The notes under the pieces are model-generated. The model did no database searches, was not told the DNA's origin, and saw only the letters and a program-made list of their open reading frames with translations. Shown one piece after another: positions 1-5,789 of a stretch of DNA of 6,460 nucleotides. This DNA comes from an uncultured Oribacterium sp. (lineage in GTDB: Bacteria; Bacillota; Clostridia; Lachnospirales; Lachnospiraceae). A program made the position numbers and the translations under genes. The stretch spans positions 1 to 6,460 of the forward strand of contig CALHIC010000425.1 of assembly GCA_938030845.1 (NCBI GenBank), written 5' to 3'. Numbering within the stretch: position 1 is the stretch's first letter; each line of letters opens with the position of its first letter.

Positions 1-2
1 AA

Positions 3-299
3 AAACCATTTTTGCCTGAACCATATAACTGGAAAACTTATGGAGATATGAATGTAGAATTTTGGAAGAAACATCAAAATACTTCTCTTGAAGACGCTAC
101 GGATATGTTTCATAAATCCCATGTTGATGTATTAGCATTAGCTGAAAAATTTACAAGTGAAGAATTATTTTCCAAAGGTGTCTATAAGTGGACAGGTGGG
201 AGTACATTGGGTTCCTATTTTGTAAGTGCAACATCAAGTCATTATGATTGGGCTATGAAAAAGTTAAAAGCTCATCAGAAAAACTGTAAATCAAAATAG
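3..299 (+). CDS. ClbS/DfsB family four-helix bundle protein, 3' end only
   Basis: The reading frame is open from the window edge and stops with TAG at 297-299, so this is the C-terminal ~98 residues of a longer gene whose start lies outside. The segment PEPYNWKTYGDMNVEFWKKH, followed by NTSLEDA, is typical of the DUF1706 / ClbS-DfsB family, a DinB-like four-helix bundle family usually about 160-180 residues long. The tail contains a KWTGGSTLGSYFVSATSSHY-type stretch, also characteristic of the family's last helix region. A TTG at 12 could be read as a start, but the family match continues upstream of it (K-P-F before L-P-E-P), so it is internal. ClbS itself protects colibactin producers by acting on the toxin's cyclopropane; most family members have no known substrate, so no specific reaction is claimed here. 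No terminator follows it, and a yjdF remnant lies 67 bases downstream. Confidence 0.85.
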   Translation, partial: KPFLPEPYNWKTYGDMNVEFWKKHQNTSLEDATDMFHKSHVDVLALAEKFTSEELFSKGVYKWTGGSTLGSYFVSATSSHYDWAMKKLKAHQKNCKSK

Positions 300-366
300 C
301 CGGAATAGGATAGTAAAGTGCATTTTACAAAAGTAAAAGGAATACTATTTTCAAAGAATGGAATGA

Positions 367-519
367 ATTTGTTCAAAATCTCAAATGGCTCTGCAGCAAC
401 AAAGAGAAGAAATGAAATTGGAAAGAAGAGTTGAAAGCAAGCAACAAAGAGAATTAGAGAAAAAGAGAAAGTTTCAATTAAAACAAGAAAAACGAAAACA
501 AAAACATAGAGGAAAATAG
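367..519 (+). pseudogene. yjdF: yjdF remnant, C-terminal tail only
   Basis: An in-frame run after a TGA (364-366) reads ICSKSQMALQQQREEMKLER and continues as a Lys/Arg/Glu/Gln-rich helix ending KRKQKHRGK, stop TAG at 517-519. A charged C-terminal helix finishing in EKHRGR/QKHRGK is the signature tail of the YjdF family (about 130-140 residues), and S-T-K-S/A-Q-x-A-L/M-Q is its usual entry. About two thirds of the protein, including the N-terminal domain, is missing. The frame is closed by TGA at 364 and by TAA at 334, and what lies between does not clearly resemble YjdF. The ATG at 385 could start a 44-codon peptide, but I see no good ribosome binding site before it. Intact yjdF genes are often controlled by the yjdF riboswitch, which is not visible here. 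I infer a deletion or decay; the rest of the gene could also have been lost in an assembly join. The function of intact YjdF is unclear. Confidence 0.7.
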
Positions 520-534
520 ATTATGTACCAAAAG

Positions 535-565
535 CCAGTAAGTCAATCGGATTTACTGGTTTTTT
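535..565 (+). terminator. intrinsic terminator after the yjdF remnant
   Basis: A 10-bp stem CCAGTAAGTC (535-544) pairs with GATTTACTGG (550-559), with one G-T wobble and a 5-base AATCG loop. Six T residues (560-565) follow directly. A run of A residues just upstream (about 530-533) could lengthen the stem against the T tract, so the hairpin may also work weakly on the opposite strand. It lies 16 bases past the yjdF stop and ends the left-hand transcription unit. Confidence 0.9.
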
Positions 566-629
566 GTGATTTAAGGGGCTCTGGAATGAAAAATAGGACG
601 ACTTATTTGGGGATCATCCGATAAATTCA

Positions 630-652
630 TGGGGGTGTAGGCGAAGTGGGGG
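630..652 (+). repeat. paired TGGGGG hexamers before a promoter
   Basis: TGGGGG occurs at 630-635 and again at 647-652, 17 bp apart on the same strand, with a further TGGG at 668-671 just past the -10 element. G-tract direct repeats next to a promoter can be operator sites; MraZ-type regulators, for example, bind TGGG-containing direct repeats, usually with shorter spacing. No regulator gene is visible in the window, so an operator role is only a possibility. Confidence 0.25.
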
Positions 653-658
653 CGGAGA

Positions 659-667
659 TGGTATAAT
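659..667 (+). promoter_or_regulatory. extended -10 promoter for the membrane protein gene
   Basis: TGGTATAAT at 659-667 is a perfect consensus -10 hexamer with an upstream TG, i.e. an extended -10 element. No good -35 hexamer lies 16-18 bp upstream; the space is G-rich. Extended -10 promoters can function without a strong -35. Transcription would begin near 674, giving a leader of about 35 bases before the GTG at 711. It follows the terminator at 535-565, which fits the start of a new unit. Confidence 0.6.
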
Positions 668-710
668 TGGGAAATAAAGTAAAAAGGCATGTTCCAGGAA
701 GGGGAAGGCA

Positions 711-1163
711 GTGAATCAGTTGTTTAGAAGTTTTCTGTCGAAGAAGACGGTCAGTCGTTTTCGTGAAATCGTTGAGTTTTTAGCTGAAAAGGCAGAGTTG
801 ACAGAGGAGGTTCCAGCTAAAGTGGAACGAAATCCTGTTGTGCCAACGGTTGTCGTGCTGGCACTTGCCATCATTTTCTATCGGAGTTCGTTTACTTGGG
901 TTCCGTTTCAGACATTGATGGACCAATTTGGTTGGTTTTCTATCGGAATTCCCGTTCTCTTTATTTTGATTTGTGTTAATTCGGTCTTATTGTTAGATCA
1001 ATTATGGATTCAAAAGGATTTAAAACAAGAATTAAAGAACTTAGTGACTTTTGCTGAGCAGGTGGTCGCTCGCTTGAGGGAAGAGGGGCGCACGGAACTG
1101 GCAGAGGATATCGAAGATGTAGAAGTGCTGATGGCGGACTATAAGGACCGATTTGGATTTTAG
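711..1163 (+). CDS. hypothetical protein with two predicted membrane helices
   Basis: This is a 150-residue protein that I do not recognise. The GTG start at 711 is supported by AGGAAGG at 696-702, 8 bases upstream, and by the extended -10 promoter near 660. The first ~40 residues are charged and look helical ([20 protein letters not shown]). Two hydrophobic stretches follow, at about residues 42-57 ([15 protein letters not shown]) and 76-96 ([20 protein letters not shown]), separated by a short polar loop. The last ~50 residues are a charged, probably alpha-helical domain rich in Glu, Lys and Asp (DLKQELKN to [19 protein letters not shown]). There is no signal peptide, and no cysteine motif or catalytic motif can be seen. 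The likely topology is a helical hairpin with both ends in the cytoplasm, but this is inference. Its TAG stop overlaps the AGGAGG of the next gene (11-base gap), so it is co-transcribed and probably translationally coupled with the ribB-like start at 1175. Confidence 0.75.
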   Translation: MNQLFRSFLSKKTVSRFREIVEFLAEKAELTEEVPAKVERNPVVPTVVVLALAIIFYRSSFTWVPFQTLMDQFGWFSIGIPVLFILICVNSVLLLDQLWIQKDLKQELKNLVTFAEQVVARLREEGRTELAEDIEDVEVLMADYKDRFGF

Positions 1164-1174
1164 GAGGAAATAAG

Positions 1175-1525
1175 ATGACCACATTTAATACTATAGAAGA
1201 AGCCTTAGAAGATTTACGCCAAGGAAAAATTATTTTAGTTGTTGATAGCCCAGATAGGGAAAATGAAGGTGACTTTATTTGTGCTGGAGAGTTTGCAACC
1301 TTAGAAAACATTAACTTCATGGCAACGCATGCTAAGGGTCTCATTTGCATGCCAATGGCTGAAGACTATGTAGAAAAGTTAAGAATTCCTCAGATGGTCA
1401 CCCATAATACAGATAATCATGAGACAGCATTTACAGTGTCTATTGATCATATTTCAACCACAACAGGGATATCTGCAAAAGAACGTTCTATCACAGCTTT
1501 GGCCTGTGTGGATGATGAGGCAAAG
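1175..1525 (+). pseudogene. ribB: RibB/RibBA N-terminal half (DHBP synthase fragment)
   Basis: This part encodes the start of the enzyme that converts ribulose 5-phosphate into 3,4-dihydroxy-2-butanone 4-phosphate and formate, the four-carbon branch of riboflavin synthesis. Visible family motifs are [11 protein letters not shown] (residues 24-34, acidic Mg2+/substrate loop), [11 protein letters not shown] (51-61), [14 protein letters not shown] (78-91) and [12 protein letters not shown] (94-105). The family then continues with a D-F-R-R-P-G-H-x-F-P-L segment and R-x-G-H-T-E-A, which carry the remaining catalytic residues; both are absent because the frame switches to SecA after D-D-E-A-K. In most Bacillota RibB is fused to GTP cyclohydrolase II (RibA), so the original gene may have been ribBA of about 400 residues. 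No FMN riboswitch is seen upstream; the fragment instead follows a membrane protein gene. Identification is confident; the truncation is most likely artificial. Confidence 0.85.
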
Positions 1526-2551
1526 GCTGCCGGCGGGCTTCATATTGTAGGTACAGAGCGTCACGAGTCTCGAAGAATCGACAATCAGTTAAGAGGTCGT
1601 GCCGGAAGACAGGGAGACCCGGGACAGTCCCAGTTCTTCATTTCTTTGGAAGATGATTTAATGCGTCTCTTCGGTTCCGAGAGATTGATGGGCATGTTTG
1701 AGGCTTTGGGTGTACCGGATGGAGAACAGATTCACCATAAGATGCTTTCCAATGCCATTGCCAAGGCACAGGAAAAGATCGAGTTAAACAACTACGGCAT
1801 CCGTGAAAACCTCTTAAAGTATGATGAGGTCAACAACGATCAAAGAGATGTTATCTATACCGAGAGAGAAAAGGTATTGGAGGGGGACAATATGCGTCCT
1901 CTCATCGTACGCTTTATCACGGATACGGTGGATAATTATGTTGCCGAGTGTATCGGAGAGGGACAGACTCCCAAGGAATGGGATTTGTCCGGCTTAAATG
2001 ACACTTTGATGAGCATTATTCCTTTAAAGAAGTTAAGACTTACGGAAGAGGAATATGAGAACATGACCGGAGATGAGCTGAGCCAGAGATTGAAGGAAGA
2101 GGCCATTCGTCTTTATGAGCAGAAGGAGGCGGAGTTCCCGAATCCTGAGCAGATGCGAGAGGCGGAGCGAGTAATTCTTTTGAAGGTTATGGATCAGAAG
2201 TGGATGAGCCATATCGATGACATGGATATCTTAAGAGACGGTATCGGTTTGCAGGCATACGGACAGAAGGATCCGCTGGTAGAGTATAAGATTGCCGGAT
2301 ATGAGATGTTCCAAAATATGATGAGAAGCATTCAGGAAGAAACCATCAGAGTGTTGTACCAGATTAAGCTGGAGCAGAAGGTAGAAAGAGAGCAGGTGGC
2401 AAAGCCATTGGCTACCAACAGAGATGAATCTGCGGTAAGAAGTCCGAAGCAAAGAGAAGGCAGAAAGATTTATCCCAACGATCCATGCCCCTGCGGTTCC
2501 GGAAAGAAGTATAAGCAGTGCCACGGCGCGAACCTCTATCAGAAGAATTAA
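1175..2551 (+). CDS. chimeric frame: RibB N-terminus joined to SecA C-terminus
   Basis: One uninterrupted 458-codon frame, ATG 1175 with AGGAGG at 1162-1167 (7-base spacing), stop TAA 2549-2551. Residues 1 to about 117 match the N-terminal half of 3,4-dihydroxy-2-butanone-4-phosphate synthase. Residues from about 118 match the last ~340 residues of the preprotein translocase ATPase SecA. The change is abrupt, in the middle of conserved text of both families, with no linker. The RibB part loses its second active-site half; the SecA part loses NBD1 with Walker A and B and the preprotein cross-linking domain. Neither reaction should be possible, and secA is essential, so a complete copy must exist elsewhere if the organism is real. 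Codon choice also changes at the same point. I regard this as an artificial join (assembly or amplification chimera) unless reads span it; it should not be annotated as a real fusion protein. See the two segment entries for the parts. Confidence 0.85.
   Translation: MTTFNTIEEALEDLRQGKIILVVDSPDRENEGDFICAGEFATLENINFMATHAKGLICMPMAEDYVEKLRIPQMVTHNTDNHETAFTVSIDHISTTTGISAKERSITALACVDDEAKAAGGLHIVGTERHESRRIDNQLRGRAGRQGDPGQSQFFISLEDDLMRLFGSERLMGMFEALGVPDGEQIHHKMLSNAIAKAQEKIELNNYGIRENLLKYDEVNNDQRDVIYTEREKVLEGDNMRPLIVRFITDTVDNYVAECIGEGQTPKEWDLSGLNDTLMSIIPLKKLRLTEEEYENMTGDELSQRLKEEAIRLYEQKEAEFPNPEQMREAERVILLKVMDQKWMSHIDDMDILRDGIGLQAYGQKDPLVEYKIAGYEMFQNMMRSIQEETIRVLYQIKLEQKVEREQVAKPLATNRDESAVRSPKQREGRKIYPNDPCPCGSGKKYKQCHGANLYQKN
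1517..1534. other. RibB/SecA junction
   Basis: The last codons that fit RibB are GAG GCA AAG (1517-1525) and the first that fit only SecA are GGC GGG CTT (from 1532). The bases between, GCTGCC (1526-1531), could belong to either parent, so the join shows at most a few bases of shared sequence. No inverted or direct repeat, insertion sequence end or attachment site is visible around it. Short microhomology without a mobile element fits an amplification or assembly chimera. Confidence 0.75.
1526..2551 (+). pseudogene. secA: SecA C-terminal portion (translocase ATPase fragment)
   Basis: The segment begins within SecA text, [17 protein letters not shown], and carries helicase motif VI ([16 protein letters not shown], frame residues 135-150) at the end of NBD2. 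Then come [11 protein letters not shown], the helical scaffold/wing regions ([20 protein letters not shown] at 205-224), the two-helix-finger region ([20 protein letters not shown] at 339-358, then [14 protein letters not shown]), and a linker. It ends in a SEC-C zinc site, C438-x-C440-x8-C449-H450, in [18 protein letters not shown], which in other bacteria binds SecB or ribosomes. Full SecA is about 800-900 residues; here only about 340 remain, without the DEAD motor's Walker motifs. The translation stop is intact and prfB follows after 94 bases without a terminator, a secA-prfB order common in Bacillota. The real gene probably reads into this region from sequence not present in this window. 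Confidence 0.9.
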
Positions 2552-2645
2552 TTGCTCTTCAGAGGAGTCGTTGCAGTAAGAATTAAGATCCAAAAGCAAG
2601 AATCAATAGAGTAAATAGTAAGAAGAGCATGAGAAAGGAGCCTCT

Positions 2646-3782
2646 GTGATCGAGTTTGATCAATTTAAAACAGAACTTTCCTCCAAGGAAGAGCCCTTGC
2701 AGCAGTTGGAAGCGGCGTTGGATTTGGATAGAAAGAGAAAAAGAATCATAGAGTTGGAGCGTATGATGGAGGAACCTGATTTTTGGGGGAATCCGGAAAA
2801 GGCCAACAAGCTTTCCACAGAGGCAAGACATTTAAAGGATGAGCTGGAAAGTTTTTCGGAATTGAAGGGGGATTTTGAAGATATCGAAGCTCTGATTCAG
2901 ATGGGAAAAGAGGAAAATGATGAATCTGTAATTCCGGAAATTCGGGAATTGTTGGGCAACTTTTCCGAAAGATTGGACCGTATGAATACGACTCTTCTCT
3001 TATCCGGAGAATATGACAGCATGAATGTTATCCTTCGCTTAAATGCCGGAGCAGGAGGTACGGAGGCCAATGACTGGGCCGGTATGCTTTATCGAATGTA
3101 CACCAGATGGGCGGAACGCCACGGTTTTACGGTGAAGATTTTAGACTATCTGGACGGGGATGAGGCCGGCATTAAGTCCGTTACCATGGAGGTGGTGGGA
3201 GAATATGCTTACGGCTATCTTCGCTCCGAGTCCGGTATACACCGTCTGGTGCGTATTTCCCCCTTTAATGCCCAGGGAAAGCGTCAGACTTCCTTTGTAT
3301 CCTGTGACGTTATGCCGGATATTGAGACGGATATTGACATTGAGATTCGGGAAGAGGACATTAAGATGGAGGTTTTCCGTGCCTCCGGTGCAGGTGGACA
3401 GCATATTAACAAGACCTCCTCTGCAGTTCGTCTGATTCATATTCCCACCGGCTTTGTGGCAGCCTGCCAGGAGGAACGTTCTCAGCTACAGAACAAAAAT
3501 AAAGCCATGCAGATGTTAAAGACTAAACTCTATCTGAAGGAAAAGGAAGAGCAGGAAGCAAAACTTGCGGGCATTCGAGGAGAAGTAAAGGATAACGGCT
3601 GGGGGTCCCAGATTCGTTCTTATGTTTTACAGCCCTATCGTATGGTAAAAGACCTGCGTACCGGGGAAGAAAGCGGTAATACGGATGCGGTTTTGGATGG
3701 AGACATCGATCGTTTCATTTCCGCTTATCTGAAGTGGATGCAGTTGGGCTGTCCGGATCGAAAGATTGCGGGAAATGACTAA
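2646..3782 (+). CDS. prfB: peptide chain release factor 2 (RF2)
   Basis: RF2 ends translation at UGA and UAA codons by hydrolysing the peptidyl-tRNA ester in the ribosome. The 378-residue protein is full length. The stop-codon recognition tripeptide S205-P206-F207 (in RISPFNAQ) marks it as RF2 rather than RF1. The catalytic G250-G251-Q252 lies in RASGAGGQHINKT, and residue 246 is Ala, as in most RF2s (E. coli K-12 has Thr). The N-terminal domain contains MEEPDFWGNPEKANKL, typical of the family. The GTG start at 2646 has AAAGGAG at 2634-2640 with 5-base spacing, and the family match begins right there. Many bacteria regulate prfB by a +1 frameshift at an in-frame UGA near codon 26; here codons 25-26 are TTG GAT (Leu-Asp) and the frame is continuous, so this autoregulation is absent. 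It lies between secA and hom without terminators, so probably in one transcript. Confidence 0.97.
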   Translation: MIEFDQFKTELSSKEEPLQQLEAALDLDRKRKRIIELERMMEEPDFWGNPEKANKLSTEARHLKDELESFSELKGDFEDIEALIQMGKEENDESVIPEIRELLGNFSERLDRMNTTLLLSGEYDSMNVILRLNAGAGGTEANDWAGMLYRMYTRWAERHGFTVKILDYLDGDEAGIKSVTMEVVGEYAYGYLRSESGIHRLVRISPFNAQGKRQTSFVSCDVMPDIETDIDIEIREEDIKMEVFRASGAGGQHINKTSSAVRLIHIPTGFVAACQEERSQLQNKNKAMQMLKTKLYLKEKEEQEAKLAGIRGEVKDNGWGSQIRSYVLQPYRMVKDLRTGEESGNTDAVLDGDIDRFISAYLKWMQLGCPDRKIAGND

Positions 3783-3822
3783 AACAGGAAAAGTTTCTTA
3801 GGAGAAGAAAGGGGCGAATGAG

Positions 3823-5073
3823 ATGAAGATTGCTATCATGGGCTACGGAACCATCGGATCCGGCGTGAAAGAAGTGCTGGATATGAACAGAGCACAGATT
3901 GAGAAAAAGGGTGGAGAAAGTATTGAAATAAAGTATATTCTGGCCAGAAAAGAGCATATTCCCGGTGTGGAAGATGCCTTGGTCACTACAGATTTTTCTG
4001 TCATTGAAAATGATCCGGAAGTGGAGCTTGTGGTGGAATCTATCGGAGGAATTCATCCGGCTTACGAGTATATTAAAAGCTGTCTGGAAAAGGGCAAGCA
4101 TGTGGTAAGCTCTAATAAGGCGGTGGTGGATGCCTGCGGTTCCAAGCTGATTCGTACGGCTAAGGAGCATAACTGCAACTTCTATTTCGAGGCTTCTGTT
4201 GGAGGCGGAATTCCGGTTATTCGTACCCTTTATCATAACTATGCCGGAGAAAATGTGACGGAAATTACCGGTATTTTAAACGGTACCACTAACTTTATCT
4301 TAACCAAGATGAGAGAGGAAGGCTCCAGTTTTGAAGACACCTTAAAGGAAGCGCAAAGACTGGGCTATGCGGAAAGAGATCCCTCTGCGGATATTGACGG
4401 CTTTGATACATCCAGAAAGACTGCCATCCTCCTTTCCATGACCTCCGGCAATCGTTGCCGCCATGAGGACATTTACACGGAAGGAATCCGTAATGTCAGT
4501 GATATTGATATGGCTTACGCCAAGGCCTTAGGATACAGCATTAAGCTTTTGGGTTCCGTACAGACTGTGGAGGACAAGTATTTTGCTTATGTAGCCCCCA
4601 TGATGGTGGAGGAGCAGGATCCTCTTTACCCGGTAAATGGAGTTTACAACGGTATTCGTATTGTAGGAAACTGTCTGGGAACCACCATGCTTTATGGTAT
4701 GGGAGCCGGTAAGCTGCCTACTGCCAGTGCGGTAGTTTCCGATATTATTGCGGCAGTGCGTCATAAAAGTAATTTCCAGGGAATCGGCTGGTCCGATAAA
4801 ATGATTGAAATTGAGCCCATGGGCGGAAACGCTTTCCGTTATTTCCTTCGTATTGAAGGGACGGAAGAAGGAATTGAGAAGGAGTTAAAGAGCTATTTCG
4901 TAGAGGATGGAAAGGTAAAGGTTCATGTTCTTCCCGGACGGAAGGATGAATTTGCCATCATTTCCGATATTCTTTTCGAAGAAGATTTTCTGTCTCGTCT
5001 TTCCGCCTTCGAGGATGAAACCGGAAGGAGAGTATTCCACTACCTTCGTGTAAATTCCGGTTCAGAGGAATAA
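3823..5073 (+). CDS. hom: homoserine dehydrogenase
   Basis: It reduces aspartate semialdehyde to homoserine with NAD(P)H, the branch point toward threonine and methionine. The 416-residue protein starts with a Rossmann motif G7-Y-G9-T-I-G12, has SSNKAVVD with the conserved lysine K99, and the substrate segment GILNGTTNFIL (150-160). It also has GYAERDPSADIDGFDTSRK (181-199) with E184, D195 and K199 in the positions of the catalytic acid and lysine residues of known enzymes. The last ~85 residues (NAFRYFLRI to RRVFHYLRV) look like a divergent ACT-type regulatory domain, the usual place for threonine feedback; this assignment is tentative. The ATG at 3823 has AAAGGGG at 3808-3814, 8 bases upstream. 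Another ATG at 3818 gives only Met-Arg-stop and overlaps the true start, so it is not the start. The gene follows prfB by 40 bases without a terminator and ends before the terminator at 5186-5217. No aspartokinase domain is fused to it. Confidence 0.96.
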   Translation: MKIAIMGYGTIGSGVKEVLDMNRAQIEKKGGESIEIKYILARKEHIPGVEDALVTTDFSVIENDPEVELVVESIGGIHPAYEYIKSCLEKGKHVVSSNKAVVDACGSKLIRTAKEHNCNFYFEASVGGGIPVIRTLYHNYAGENVTEITGILNGTTNFILTKMREEGSSFEDTLKEAQRLGYAERDPSADIDGFDTSRKTAILLSMTSGNRCRHEDIYTEGIRNVSDIDMAYAKALGYSIKLLGSVQTVEDKYFAYVAPMMVEEQDPLYPVNGVYNGIRIVGNCLGTTMLYGMGAGKLPTASAVVSDIIAAVRHKSNFQGIGWSDKMIEIEPMGGNAFRYFLRIEGTEEGIEKELKSYFVEDGKVKVHVLPGRKDEFAIISDILFEEDFLSRLSAFEDETGRRVFHYLRVNSGSEE

Positions 5074-5185
5074 GAAGATATCGTCGGCTAGCCGCAGCAG
5101 AAACGAGAGCTTCTTTTTGGGAATATCGCTTGTATGGAACTCGATGACATAGGTCTTGCCTACGCCATCGGGTAAGAATAAAAAG

Positions 5186-5217
5186 AAACGCTGGCGTCTA
5201 AGGCACCAGCGTTTTTT
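5186..5217 (+). terminator. intrinsic terminator between hom and tsaE
   Basis: AAACGCTGG (5186-5194) pairs with CCAGCGTTT (5206-5214). After a C-A mismatch, three inner pairs and a TAA loop can extend the hairpin. Six T residues run 5212-5217, partly inside the stem. It is 112 bases after hom, the expected end of the secA-prfB-hom transcript. Its T tract ends only 7 bases before the AGGAG of tsaE, leaving no room for a separate promoter between them, so it may be leaky or act as an attenuator for tsaE. Confidence 0.9.
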
Positions 5218-5234
5218 GTGAATAGGAGCATGGG

Positions 5235-5669
5235 ATGGAGTGGATTAGCAATAGTGAGGAAGAAAGCTATCAGTTGGCCTTTCGCCTGGGACGGAAGGCC
5301 CAAAAAGGCGAGATTTATTGCCTGGAGGGAGACCTTGGAGTAGGAAAGACCGTCTTTGCCAAGGGCTTTGCCAAGGGCCTGGGTGTTTCGGAAAATGTAG
5401 ATTCCCCCACCTTTACCATCGTGAAGGAATATCAGGGGAGAGAAAAGCTCTATCATTTCGACCTCTACCGTATCGTAGATCCGGAGGAGCTTTGGGAAAT
5501 CGGCTTTCAGGACATGCTTTCAGGGGAAGGCATTGCTTTAATGGAATGGGCCAGTCAGGTCAGGGAGGATATTCCTCCGGAAGCCAAATGGATTTATATT
5601 GAGAAGGATTTAAGTCAGGGATTTTCCTTTCGGAGAATCCGCATGGAAGACAGCGATGAAGAGAAGTAG
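5235..5669 (+). CDS. tsaE: tRNA threonylcarbamoyladenosine biosynthesis ATPase TsaE
   Basis: TsaE is the small P-loop ATPase that, with TsaB and TsaD, transfers the threonylcarbamoyl group to A37 of tRNAs reading ANN codons (t6A). The 144 residues match the family's usual ~150. Walker A is GDLGVGKT (residues 32-39). SPTFTIVKEY (57-66) is the conserved switch-like segment, followed by HFDLYR (74-79) and MEWA (103-106), the counterpart of the family's I/V-E-W. The ATG at 5235 has AGGAG at 5224-5228, 6 bases upstream. An ATG at 5230 is out of frame and too close to that site. The gene lies 161 bases after hom, right behind a terminator, and 120 bases before tsaB, its functional partner. The protein is cytoplasmic; no signal or membrane segment is seen. 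Older databases call it YjeE. Confidence 0.96.
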   Translation: MEWISNSEEESYQLAFRLGRKAQKGEIYCLEGDLGVGKTVFAKGFAKGLGVSENVDSPTFTIVKEYQGREKLYHFDLYRIVDPEELWEIGFQDMLSGEGIALMEWASQVREDIPPEAKWIYIEKDLSQGFSFRRIRMEDSDEEK

Positions 5670-5723
5670 AGTAAGAAAAAACTATGATAGTTTATGGAAA
5701 AACTCTTTAACAGAGAATAGGAA

Positions 5724-5774
5724 ATAGAGCAATATATGATATAGAGTAATCTGTGAAATAGAGCAATCTGTAAA
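5724..5774 (+). repeat. 17-bp tandem repeat, three copies, between tsaE and tsaB
   Basis: Three units begin at 5724, 5741 and 5758, exactly 17 bp apart: ATAGAGCAATATATGAT, ATAGAGTAATCTGTGAA and ATAGAGCAATCTGTAAA. The first ten bases of each agree except for one C/T change; the second and third copies share ATAGAG-AATCTGT. The sequence just before 5724 (cagagaatagg) may be a decayed fourth copy. The unit is AT-rich, is not a multiple of three and contains no open frame across copies. The array ends 15 bases before the tsaB ATG, so it lies in the tsaB leader. Confidence 0.8.
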
Positions 5775-5789
5775 AGAAAAGGACAAAAA

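Noticed and set aside
312..328. Hairpin GTAAAG-TGCA-TTTTAC after the ClbS-like gene
   Set aside because: Only six AT-rich pairs with one wobble and no following T tract, so it is not a convincing terminator.
611..619. Small palindrome GGATCATCC
   Set aside because: Arms of four bases are expected by chance, and it is not repeated near the promoter.
976..1350. 124-codon frame on the minus strand
   Set aside because: It lies opposite the membrane protein gene and the ribB fragment, has no ribosome binding site or recognisable domain, and crosses the boundary between two real genes.
3160..3435. 91-codon plus-strand frame inside prfB
   Set aside because: It overlaps the catalytic half of RF2 in another frame and has no family features.
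3818..3826. ATG AGA TGA mini-frame overlapping the hom start
   Set aside because: A Met-Arg-stop unit could act as a minigene, but it probably arises from the chance sequence atgagatga; it has no separate evidence.
3715..4236. 173-codon frame on the minus strand
   Set aside because: It is antisense to the ends of prfB and hom, both certain genes; composition fits a shadow frame and no domain is seen.
5318..5602. 94-codon plus-strand frame inside tsaE
   Set aside because: It is the +2 shadow of the Walker A to MEWA region of TsaE; Gly/Arg-rich as expected from such a shift.
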